From Topomyia yanbarensis (taxonomy: Eukaryota; Arthropoda; Insecta; Diptera; Culicidae), in the NCBI RefSeq assembly GCF_030247195.1, contig NC_080671.1:197580676-197644675 (forward strand): a DNA stretch of 64,000 nucleotides, written 5' to 3'. The position numbers were made by a program, and so were the translations under genes. Below the pieces are notes generated by a model. It was not told where the DNA came from and did not search any database. It saw nothing but the letters and a program-made list of their open reading frames with translations. Below, piece after piece: positions 48,101-60,100 of this stretch. Numbering within the stretch: the first letter of the stretch is position 1; the number at the start of each line of letters is the position of its first letter.

Positions 48101-51100
48101 GTTCAATTAATTTAATTTATTTTTTAATTCTGATTTTTGTTGCACTGTTTATTTTTTATAGTTTTTCGAAACAATGGCTCGCAAGTATAATTTGCGCACA
48201 GTTACTGCTGTTACAGTAACGTTACGTGTTACCAAAGTATTACTGGTCAGAAATATTTTTGACGTAGGACTACGTCTTTGTTTTCGATATGGGGGTACAC
48301 TTTGCAAGTTCTACAAAAATGGTATATAACGAAAAGTGGTCCAATTTTAAACGCATATAATTCAGCCGATAAATTTACAATTTTTTTGCACATATCGCCC
48401 CGTAATACTACTAAGAATAGATTCCAAAAGATTTTTGATATCATGGCATTAAAAATTTAAATAATATACAACCTAGTCAAAATATCGCGCATTCGCACAC
48501 AGAAGACCAAGTCCGGCACGACAGAATTGTGTACCTGGAGCGCTACGCTTCTATGAATGACGTCATCATCGACTATTTAAAGCACGGATTTTATCGGACA
48601 AGCTTAGTTGCCTGTTGAATGGCAGCGGAGCAGATCACTGCGCTGTGTGTTTTCACAGCCAGTGTAGCTGAGTTAGAAGCCCGTTACACCGGTTGTAGAG
48701 TCGAACACGCGACTGTGCTTGTCCATTCAACACTATGCTTTCTTTTGTGTTGTGCTCGTTTCCAGTACACTTTTAAGTACAATCTCGAACATAATTATTC
48801 GCATACAAAATCGCTTGTAGATTCGAGCTCCATTTCCAAACACGGTTAACATAGTGTCGTGGTACTAGATGTCTCTTTCCACTCTACCCATCATCATCCG
48901 CGTTAACTCATTTTGCTTTGTGCGCTTGGGTTCAATGCTTGAGGCGAATGTAGGTTATATCTAATTTGTTAGCAAGGTTACCATATTCACAGATTTTTCT
49001 GTAATGTCACAGATTTCTTTCACAGATTTTATTAGCGGTTGCATGCGTAACCTGCATGATAAAAATCTGTGCTTTCGTTGCGCAAAGACGAAAACTTTCT
49101 TAGCAACAAATTTACGCGAATAGATGGAAAGCATAACGAAAGTTTATTTTATCCCTCCGGTCTAAACATAGCCCACGTGACTATGATTATAAAAAAATAT
49201 GAGTTTTTTGATTACAGATTACCCAATTTGCCAAAACTTTACTTAAACGGGACTCATGCTGTTTCAACATCATTAAATTTTCAAGGTCGCAAGAGATTTT
49301 TCTTTTCGTCTTCAAATGTAAAATTGAAAAGTCAAAACATGTACCTTCAAAATAAAAAAAAAAGATTCAAAATCCATTGAGTAGATGCTTTACAATTTAT
49401 TCCCAAAAAAGTGCTCAATTTTAGGCCTCGCGAGTAGAGGACCCCCTTAACGCGGATTCTTAAATTTACACGGTCTTCATTTACGCGGATTTTGAAATTT
49501 ACGCGGTTTTCATTTATGCGGATTTTGAAATTTACGCGGTTTTCATTTACGCGGATTTTGAAATTTACGCGGTTTTTATTGACGCGGCCTGAATCCCCCG
49601 CGTAAAAAAATCTGAGTGTACTTTAAACTACTTCAGTTTAAAATTTTAGTCTTTAACTACACGTTAAAATTTAACGAACAATTACAAATTTTTTAACTGC
49701 TGTAATAAAATCATAAAATTGTGATTTGAGAAAACTTTTGGTTTTCATGATTGTGAATTAGTGACGATGTTTTCTTCACAAAATATAAAATATTATTTAT
49801 TGATCCATGGATGCCTCATGATTTTATTCCTTCCATTTACAATTCTCCATTCGTGCATGAGAAATACTTTACAAAACTATAAAATAAGTCTCCAATTTCA
49901 TGGATAACTTCATGTAGTGTGCAACTGAAAAATTTCGCTGAACTCAGAATATTACTGATGGATATATTTTTGCTTCATAAACTATTACTTGACCGTGAAT
50001 CACTTCACGCATTTAGAATGTATCGCTCATCTCTTTCACTTCCATGATGTTGTCCATAGTTCGAGTAAAACAGCCTTTGGACTTGATAATTTTACGTGTA
50101 CTACCCTGAACATTGTTATTCAATTGTTATGGTTCTATGTGATGTCCGGAAAGAAAATGAAATCTGCGCCGAGCGATTGCACTTTTCTAATCCACGTTAC
50201 TCTATGTCAAAATCCGATAGGTTATCGTTATAAAACTTGAGATTGTGCGACCACCCCTGGCTGCTACTCCGTTATCGATCGGGACTAGCTGAAGTTGCAC
50301 AGGGAATCAGTAGATAATTATGCTTGGAAGTAGCGAAACATCTTTCAATGTGCAACTCCTGGTAATTCTAAAGTGTTTTTGATCAATACCGGCGCCGGCC
50401 AGGCCCGAACGTAGATCGCGTAAGGAATGGGAAGGAATGGTTAGTCCGATACTTGCTTTTGCTAGAGGCCGTATATACTACTGCGCACTTCACAAGTATC
50501 ACGGGAGAAGGATATCTTTTTTTTTGTTAGTAAAAGTATAGAAGTTGGATCTACTTCTTCTTTACCGACGTCAGAGAGGTGATTCCAACTACCTGGACTA
50601 GATATCGATCCACCAATTTCATGGACCGGGGACCAACGGCTTTACTTCCCTTCCGAAGGAAGACGAGACCACAGATTTTTTCACCTCAGAAAAATCTCAA
50701 CGACCTCGGCTGGAATTGAACCCAGGCCAACTGGAATGAGTGGTGGTCACGCTTACCACTCAACCACCGGCGCCGTAAAAAAAATGGAATTCGTTATAAA
50801 GCTGCTAAAAACTTGGGTATAAGTAACGTTAATCCACGTCAAAAGTCGAGAGCATTGAAATATCACGATAACGTACAGAGGTATTACTAAAACCGTGATT
50901 CAGCTCCTCAAATCATGAATATGGGTTAATTTGTATGCAAATCCGATAGTAACCGTACAATCGCAATATACAATTGAACAATTGAACTCATAAAAAAGGC
51001 AGGAAAATCGTGACTAACTTCGCGAAATCGGCTGTTTTAGTCGATATACTTAAGCCAAATCAGTATATCTTCAAATAATGAAATGTGGTCATAAAAAACC

Positions 51101-54100
51101 AAACACGTTCAGGAAAGTGTACGTGATGTATGCATGATTGCAGTGGCGTAGCCAGGGGGGGTTTTGGGGGTTAAACCCCCCCCCCCCCCCAAACCAAAAT
51201 TAATAGGATTGAAAAAAAAAATTGATGCTGACGAATTTAATTTAATATTCCACAATATATTTTTGGAAAAATATTCTCTGATCACTACATTGAGAACTGT
51301 GTTTAAAGCGTCATGAGAACTTTTGGAAAATTGTGGGAAGGGGATCTTGTAACTTATCTCTTAGCTAAAATCCCATAGTTGTCAAATTACTTCAATGTAA
51401 AATAAAATAACTGTCTGAATTATTATGAGCTCATTTTTGGAAATATGGATTAGAGACAATTTTTCGAATGGGAATCTAAATTTGAATAGGTTGATTGCAT
51501 ATAAAACATAAGCTTGTTTACCGAAAACTTACATACATTTCAACATTTGCTGAAAATGTATTTTTTTAGATTGTGTAGAGTTTAGACAACAATTCAATAT
51601 GGTTAACAACAAGAATAACATTTCAGAAACTAGTTGACAGCTGATGTAATTTTGTCTCTAGCAGGTCAGGATCGGTTTTATGAGAATTGGATTTTTGTTG
51701 TATTATCAACTATATGAATAGCCTCTTAGCAGGATGCAATGTGTGCTACGTACTAGTACTGCAAGTTGTGAGGTTGACTATTGAAGAAAAGTAAAACTAA
51801 TGCTCGATAAATTTTTAACGGTCACGATCACATTCATTCGAAACTGCCAAATTTCGATGTTAAGTAACATTGAAGAATTTCAAAACGTAAAACTGTTCAT
51901 CTGCTGATAGAATAATTTTGACGGTTAATCCTCCTAGAAGTAATTATAGACAAGAATTACTCTTCAACCAAATTTGGGTCGAGACTTAATGTCTCCAGCA
52001 AAGTTTTCGAAAGTGCTATTTCAAACAACTTTGTCAAAGACATAAATATCCCACATATTCAGAGTATCGAAATATAGTAGTAGAAAACCTTTACAACAAG
52101 CTATTCTGAAATTACTGTATTTGATAAATCTCTTCTGCGGTAATTAAATAATAAATTCACATTGCGTTCAAGCTGCCTTTGAAGCTTACAAAAAAATAAG
52201 GGAACTGGATTTAAAACGAATAATTCCCAGATATTAAAAGGACTCAAAAACACAAAGAGTGTTTCCATTTTCAGGAGCTAGCATCAATTCGGCGCAAGCT
52301 TAGTCCGCCCACCAAGTTAGTGTCGGATTCTGATGAGATGAAGTCGAAACGCAAGCTTCAGCTCCATCCATCCATAATTTAGTTATAGGTTTTGTGTTCT
52401 CAACTCGCAATGATTGTTTCAAACAATTTTATCCGTAGCGCAGAAAAAAATAGTTTTCACCTAAATTTTTCTTCACTAAGAAGAAATATAGCAGGCCCAG
52501 TCCATTTAAATCCCTATATGTTGAATTCATGTAGCCTTCATATTTTCAACAAAATTGTTTGAAATGACATTATCAAAAACTTTGCTGAAGGCACCATGTC
52601 TCTTAATATTTTTGAAAAATTAATTCACCATAATTACCTCTATGAGAGTTAATCACTAAAATTTCTATATCAAAGCAGGCGCTGTTTTATGTTCATAACT
52701 TCCCGAAGTTGTCAAACCTTCAAAGTCAAGGATTATTATATTAGGTGATCTTGAACGTAAAAAATTTTTTAGATCATTTATCCCACTTTAAAAGATCGCA
52801 ATTTTTGACTTCATTGACATATTATACAAGAAAATAATCTCTAGAGGTTTGAAAACTGTTCCATGTTGATCCTTCTTGTTTGTAGACTGAAATGACATCT
52901 GTTAGACTACTTATGTTTTTAAGTTTTCAATAATTTATCAAACTCATATTAAATTTTAGCATTTTTTCAAAAAATTTGCGATTTTCATCAAAACCCCCTC
53001 CAAACCAAATTTCTGGCTACGCCACTGCATGATTGGGTTCGTAATATAGGAGAAACAATGATGTTCCTACTAAAATTTCGAATGCAGTGCTATATATTTT
53101 TTGGGGTGAACTAGTTTTGTAAAAACACAAACAATTTCAAGAAAACTAAGTATATTCATGATTGTTGAAGTTTGATCAAAAATGCTTTTGTTATTTTTTC
53201 TTGTATAAATACAGAATTTTTCTTCCAACCTCCATTCAGTTCCATTATTTTCAGGTAAAAGTGCGGGCCTCCAAGATGGATCCAAGCCCCGGTACAGTTA
53301 TCTTCGCTGAGCCCCCCCCCTCCCCCTTCTCCTCGAGCCTAGTACCATGTAGGGGAGACCGTGGGTAGTTGGCGGTGTTTACAGTTTAAAATTTTTACCG
53401 CTTTGTTGTAGGTAGATCTTGAAAAATACAACACGCGGCATGAAAGAGCAGACCTTTGGCAATATCTCTGATTTTTTATGAAGTGTTTGATACATTGTCT
53501 CCATTTTTAGAGACAAAAATATGTGACGCGGAAAACCTGCCAACTTACCCGGCCCCGGGGTAAGTTGGCGGTATGTGTGGATACCCCAAAAACCAAGCAA
53601 TCAAATGGAGATTCAATTACTTCAAGGGTTCTTTTGGAACGTGCTGAATGTCTTTTCAAGAAAACTATATATTAACCGACATTTGATATTATATTTCAGT
53701 TTCAAAACCCCGGTATTTTGACTTTGACGCGTACTTCCTTATTCAAAAATCAAAATTTCGAAATTCTTTATGCGATTGGCCGGAATAAATGTCTCCTGCA
53801 TTGTCGGTAAGTCACTCTAAAGTAAGAAAAAGTTTTTCTTACTTTAGAGTGAATTCCAGAAATAAAATTTTTTGATGACTTTTTTTGCACTGTAAATAGT
53901 ACCGCTAACTTGGCCCGCGCGCAGCACCGCCAACTAACCCCAACCGCACATTTTATCAAAAACTATTTAAAAATAACTTTTGTTTGTGGATAGATGTAAT
54001 ATCTATATGTATACTGAAAGCTCTTTTCATGCGCTATCGAAAAATATAATCATTCGGGAAATAGATTGAAAATCACCCAAAATAACGCAAAGTATTTAAA

Positions 54101-57100
54101 ATTTAGAAAATTTACTTGGTATGCTCAAAAACACAATATCACCCACAACTTCCACCAAACAAATCGTTTTGCAACAAAAACACAATGGATAATGGGTTTC
54201 ACATAACTTGAGCTACACTAAAAGAGGCAGCGCTATATGTCTAATAGAAACAGAGAAAAAGGGATTCCGCCAACTTACCCCAACCGCCAACTAGCCCCGG
54301 GCTCCCCTAATATAAACGCATAGTAGCTCATGAGCCAGTTAGATATTCAATTTGCACAAACGCAGTTCAAGGCATACAATCTGAATTGTTATATGAATAT
54401 GAAATAATAAAAATGCGTATAGAAGCAAAGCAAAAAGTGAATTGCTGAGCAGTGAGCACAAACCTACCCATTATAGTAGCGTGCATCCTCCGCTCGTATG
54501 AGATGACTCTTAACCTGATTTATATTGTCGATAATTTCAGAATTTATCTGTTTTTCTGTTTCTTGTAAACCTTGCAGTTTACTGAACAACTCCCTGATTT
54601 CTTCGTAAACCACCGGAAAGCAAGCCGAAGACTGTGAAAGAAAAAAGTAAACAATATGAAAACTCTACAATCGCAAATGCGTCCCATGTTTTTTGGAATA
54701 TCCATTTCACATGGGACCGATTTGACATAAGTGGAAAAGTCCTTGTATAAATATTGTGTTGCTTTTTTGCCATTTACTTACATCCATGTTTTCGATATTC
54801 AGAAACTGCACCAAAGACTGAATGAGGTCACCGGCCAGTCCAATGTCTTCGGTGTAGAAACGAGTTTTACCATCATTGATGAAATGTAGGCACACGTTTT
54901 TGCCGGTGCGCAAACTGATCAGGTTCAACTTTAGCTCGGTCGCGTCGGAGTCCGATGATGTCATATACTCGATGTCCGATGGGAGCAGGAAGTTCTGTGT
55001 CAGAGAGGAAAACATATTAACGGAGCTTAAACTGTAGTGTACGGTTTTTTTCGAACGTTTTCACTCACTTGATTGATCCATATGCAAATTCGCTTTAGAC
55101 GCTCCGAAATGCGAAACTGAACGTAGCTGTGTCCAGGAGTTTTCTCCACCGATAGACTATTGATATAGGCTATTCAGAGATGATTAAAAAGAAAAAGACA
55201 AACACAAATGAATAGCCGTAGCGCAGGCAAAGAAACGTGACAATATTTCAAAATAGATTTAGACAGTTGGTCATCAAAGTGGGAACAATACTACTTGAAA
55301 TTACACTAGCGGGCTAGCGGCCTGTTATCGATTGTGTGTTAATTATTAAACTTGTTTACAAGTACGATAACCACTTTTAATATCGTTCCGATACGTGTAA
55401 ATTGACTTTTAATTAGTATTCTGTGATACATTAATTTCCATTGACTATTTGTTTTAGTAAAGTTATATTTAGGGATCTCGGTTTAAATGACGTAACCAGC
55501 TCAGTTCAGTGCCCGACGTATAAGTTTTAAATATATGACAGGAATGAAACAGTAAAGTGTTAACTATATATAATTTCAATTATTTCAATGATTGAATCAA
55601 GCATCAGGAAATTATTTAAACCGTGCATAGAATATTAAACAATTTTTATTCATGAAGATTGGGCCACTATAACTTGAGATACATTTTTTTCGATCTTCAT
55701 CCTATCTATCAAAACTAGGATAAACCAAAGATCAATAACCAGTTGATTGGTTGCAGAAAACAAAAAATCCAATCTCCTGTCAGTGCGCGTGTCTTTATTC
55801 GATAGCACTTTCCTATGACTAATCGTCTAAAACAATTTTACGAACATCGGATCACAATGAAAGTTTTATCGAAGATGACAGCGCTTTTTTTGTAAACGAC
55901 GTTGAATGATTACTCCATCTAAAAGCGTGATGCAAAATTTTGCTTTGAATAACTAGACAAAGAGAATTGATGTCACAATAGCAGTTGATTTTTGGACAAT
56001 ACAAGATTCGTGAAGTGGAATACTTATTGAAAGAAAAATTGTAGGTAAGTTCCACGAATCTATATATGCTGTTGGTACGGTTGTACAGCAGATAAGCCAC
56101 GCGCACTGGTCTGATTCTCTGTGTCAGCTGAATCAAAACACTAGCCTAACAATTGTCCTTTAGGCTCATTATCGGTTATGAACCGTATTGAAACAAAAGG
56201 CCAACATTTTGTAACTAGATTGATTACTTTTAACGATTTACACCGCTTACTATCATAGATTCTATTTCAATATTCATGTAGAGATGCAAATAAGTGGAAT
56301 CTGTTACAAATGATGCTTGGAGAAATTATAAAAATTCATCCACAATTAGGCACTGTAACAATATCATCTGGTGCATTCATCTGGTTTTTGGAAATCCGGA
56401 TTTACAGAGGTATGTTCCAGTATTAAAATCCGGCTTGTTAATTTCAGCAATACAGATATCTAAATTCTTGAAATTGTCTCAGAAGCCTGTTTCTTATCGC
56501 TACGGAACCATATGACGATTTGACTCCTAACCTCACGGAAACGGGCTCCGAAATTACAGTTCCGGAATGATATGCAATCTTCTGAAGCAATACCAAGAAT
56601 TTTGACACCCACATTGCTGTTGCATATAGTTTAATCGTTACCATACAAACGGAAAAATGCTCGGAAATATTTATCAACTACCAGAAAGCCTCGAAATCAA
56701 AAACCGACACCCCTAGACGACAAAAATAGTGAGCAGCGGTTTCAAGTTTTTTTTACCTTTTCTTCCTAAATGTTACAAACAGGCCTACATCGAGCTAAAA
56801 ACGAGCCTAGCTGTCGACTTATAATAAAAAAAGATGACCAAAACACGATCCTGGAAATTGCACATGACGAAGGGCACGAAGCACACTAATCGGAAAAACG
56901 TTATAGGAGTATAGTGTCTTCAGAAAAGATGATTCTATACTACTAGTCCTTTATGTGATTGCATGGACATAGTTCGGAACTTAGTCGCTAGGGTGAAAAA
57001 TGTGATGGGGTGCGAAGGGTTGTGGGGAGAGAATCCTTTACCACCCTCTCCACACAAGCCAGGGGGTAAGTGCCAAGTGTAGTTGTGTTTGTGTAAGTGA

Positions 57101-60100
57101 GACTCTGTGGGGGCTTTGATGATCGTAGAAGGGGGAGCAAAGGAAGGATTCGGTGATAGGTGTGAGAAGGGGGGGAAGGGGTAAACTCACACCTCACACC
57201 CCTTTCTACACCACTGTTAAAATCTAAATAACCCATCTTAGTCAAAAGAAAATTGGCCGGGTAAAGATTGCCGATTTGTCAGTTTTATATGAGAAAGGTA
57301 AAAATGTGCTAAATCAACCCAGTCCAAAAAGATCAATTTTCGTCAATCAAACAAAAAATTTTCGAGTTTGCATCAAATCTCGACGTTTCATGAATTTTGA
57401 AGCCATTTGGCACCAACATTAATTTTAATTTTAAAAAGTTTTGCATCATTTTGATATCATTGTGGTACTAGTTTATATGGAAACTTCCTGTGTGACCGCT
57501 CCTTAACTCTGAAACCAGAAATCCGATTCAAATGAAATTCAATAGCAGCCTATGGCGATGTTAATGCCATCTCTGAATAAAATTATTAGCATTATTTGAC
57601 ACATGCGCACACACACACATACAGGGGGCAGCAGGGACAGTAAGGACTGGAGTCCAGTGGCTTCACGACCCCCACCCCCCTTTTCCGGACCTACAGCGAG
57701 TTCGGAAGTCTTGCTAGAATATGGTGAGATTTGAATTGGGCTCTGCTAAACCTCTAAAAAAAAGCTATAATTCCGAAAGCAGCTCAGATGAAGCGAGTCT
57801 CTGCTGCTTCTGCTAAGATCATACGATTTCAGTAATCTAATATCTCAGCAATAAAAGCACCGCAGCCCGATCGGCACATTAGGATCGACGCCAGTACCAT
57901 CCTGATTATGGCATACTGGCCATGGTGAACGTCACAGGGCAGGACGCCGATCACGAATCGGACGGTGACTGAGCTGACAGGCATGCTGTTCTACTCCTTG
58001 AGTAAGGAAGGATGACACCTACTTCAAATGGCGAGTGGACTGACAGTACGGCTGCCTCCGTCCCGACAAAACCCTGGCAGGTCTCCGGATACGTTCAAAA
58101 CTAGTCACCATTTAGTTGGTGGTACTAGGTTCTGGTGGATCATTCCCGATTTTACGCCGATCCGGCTCTGAACAATGCTTCCCATGAAGTATAGTGTCAA
58201 CCCTACCATGACCTCCCTGTTCGCATAGATAGCCACGAGATCACAATCAAATTTATCCAAAGAAACGTACCTTAGTGTATTCAAAAGGTCATGTAGTTAA
58301 ACTTCTATTGCACTATCTTCGATAGAGATAAAAATCTTGTATTTAACGTTTTCCTGTTCGTTGTCGTGTCTACGATTCTTTGTACGAACTGTGTTGTGAT
58401 TTCCCTCTTAGACAACTTTATGGGTACAACAATGGTCACACTTTACCTATCAGCATCAGCAGATTCTCAACCTCGCCAAAGGTTGGAGCCGTTGAAATCG
58501 ACCACTGCTGTGTTAATGTTCCACAGTCACAGGTTTTTATTCCTTAAAACAGTTTATGTCTGTAGAAGCCCTAGGTATATACTATTTGATCAAAAGAAAC
58601 AGCAACAGATCCAACATAGTTCGATTTGAACCATTTGATGCATACAATTCTTTTAATCATGAATCAAATAGGGTGATGAGCCCATTTGCGCCATGTTTCT
58701 ATTATCACTCTACCCATTTGAAGCCGCTGGTTAGAGCAGTGTCTGCCATTTTTGTTCAACGTATTGAGTCAAATGGTAGCGCAACAATAGGGACACTCGA
58801 TTCGAGTTTTCGTTGCGCTCAAACAACAGAATTTTACTGTTTTCAGCGCATTTGTGTTATTGTATTGGTTCTTAGCAACCAAGCAAAGCTGTTAAAGTCA
58901 ATTTTTAGGCATTCCATTGATTGATGAGCGAGAAATTAACGAATTAGTGAGGCACCTTGCTTAGTATGGTGAAAATAGGCACTTTACTTCAAATAGGTTT
59001 AGAAGGGACCGTCAGTAACACCAGCCTTACGCCTCCTCGCGTCACTCGACGTCTCTGCGTAGCATAATTAATATACAGTCTCTTATGTATGAATAAACGA
59101 CAAAATACTTACAAATACTTTTCGGTGAACCGGTTAAACTTTGCGGAATGGTGTACATCGCGAACTTTGGCAGCTGACGGGTGAGTTCAAAAACATGAAA
59201 CTGTACAGACGTCGGATAACCAACGAATGCCTTTATATGAATGTCCTGTGCATTGTCTTTAACGGTTTTGAGTGGAATCAATATTCTTGATACATCTTTC
59301 GTTAAGTGAGCAATCAACGTTTCTTCCTTAAACAATTGATCAGCAAAAATCAACACTGCTCGTATTGTGGTAGCGTTGTTAGTAGACACAGTAATGTCTA
59401 TATTCATGTCGGTACTATCATAACTAGTTGAAATTCCAATTTGAAGTCGAGTATTGGATGGAATAACACCGATGTTATCGGGAACGCTTTGCACAAATTG
59501 AGAATCGCCGCTGCTTAATACTTCTTTGTTGAATTTAATATTATTCTCATAATGTTTCAACTCCAGTAGTAGCTTTTGCTTCTGCGACAAAAGACAGTTC
59601 ATTTCATCGTCAGCCAAATTGTGTAGGTTCAAAAGATTTACGGTCGGTGTGCTATAACCACGAACTGAAATAGAAATAAATAATAACCAAAGTGAGATCA
59701 TGTACTCCATTTACGGCAAAGAAATCCTACTTTCACCATCTGCTGTAACGATTACTAAATCAAGAACACCGATTCCACGATAATCGTTGCTAGCGATCCC
59801 ACACACAAAATCGTTCAATTTCATTTTGAACAACACATCGCCATTTCGGGCATCACGAACGTCGATTTTGCCACTCTTCCACCCGACTATGATTTGCTTA
59901 TTCTCGCAACCAAGTATATCATACATGGCCATCGCTGTGACTCTGGTCTTCGATTTGATTCTCCACATACGAACACTTTCATCGAAAACTCCGATGGTAC
60001 CATTCTTAACGCTATACATGAACTGGTTCTGATTGATTACCATGAGATGTTGGATCTCGTTGCCCTCGGTAAACTCGTGCTGCAATGCATCCTTCTTGTA

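Noticed and set aside
50700..50775. A functional tRNA gene
   Set aside because: The A and B boxes are present, but no acceptor stem pairs and a SINE body follows; it is a tRNA-derived SINE head.
53270..53368. Short plus-strand frame with a poly-Pro stretch as a gene
   Set aside because: It spans a C run beside a MITE edge, has no start context or homology, and is not conserved in any visible way.
55852..56136. 94-codon minus-strand frame in the BBS2 intron as an extra exon
   Set aside because: The flanking BBS2 exons join in phase without it and it has no similarity to BBS2.
59665..59710. ATG at 59710 as the start of a separate secreted-looking protein (MEYMISLWLLFISISVRG)
   Set aside because: The ATG and hydrophobic run are intron translation. 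The GT-AG intron 59665-59730 joins TADGE to RGYSTPT exactly as BBS2 homology demands.
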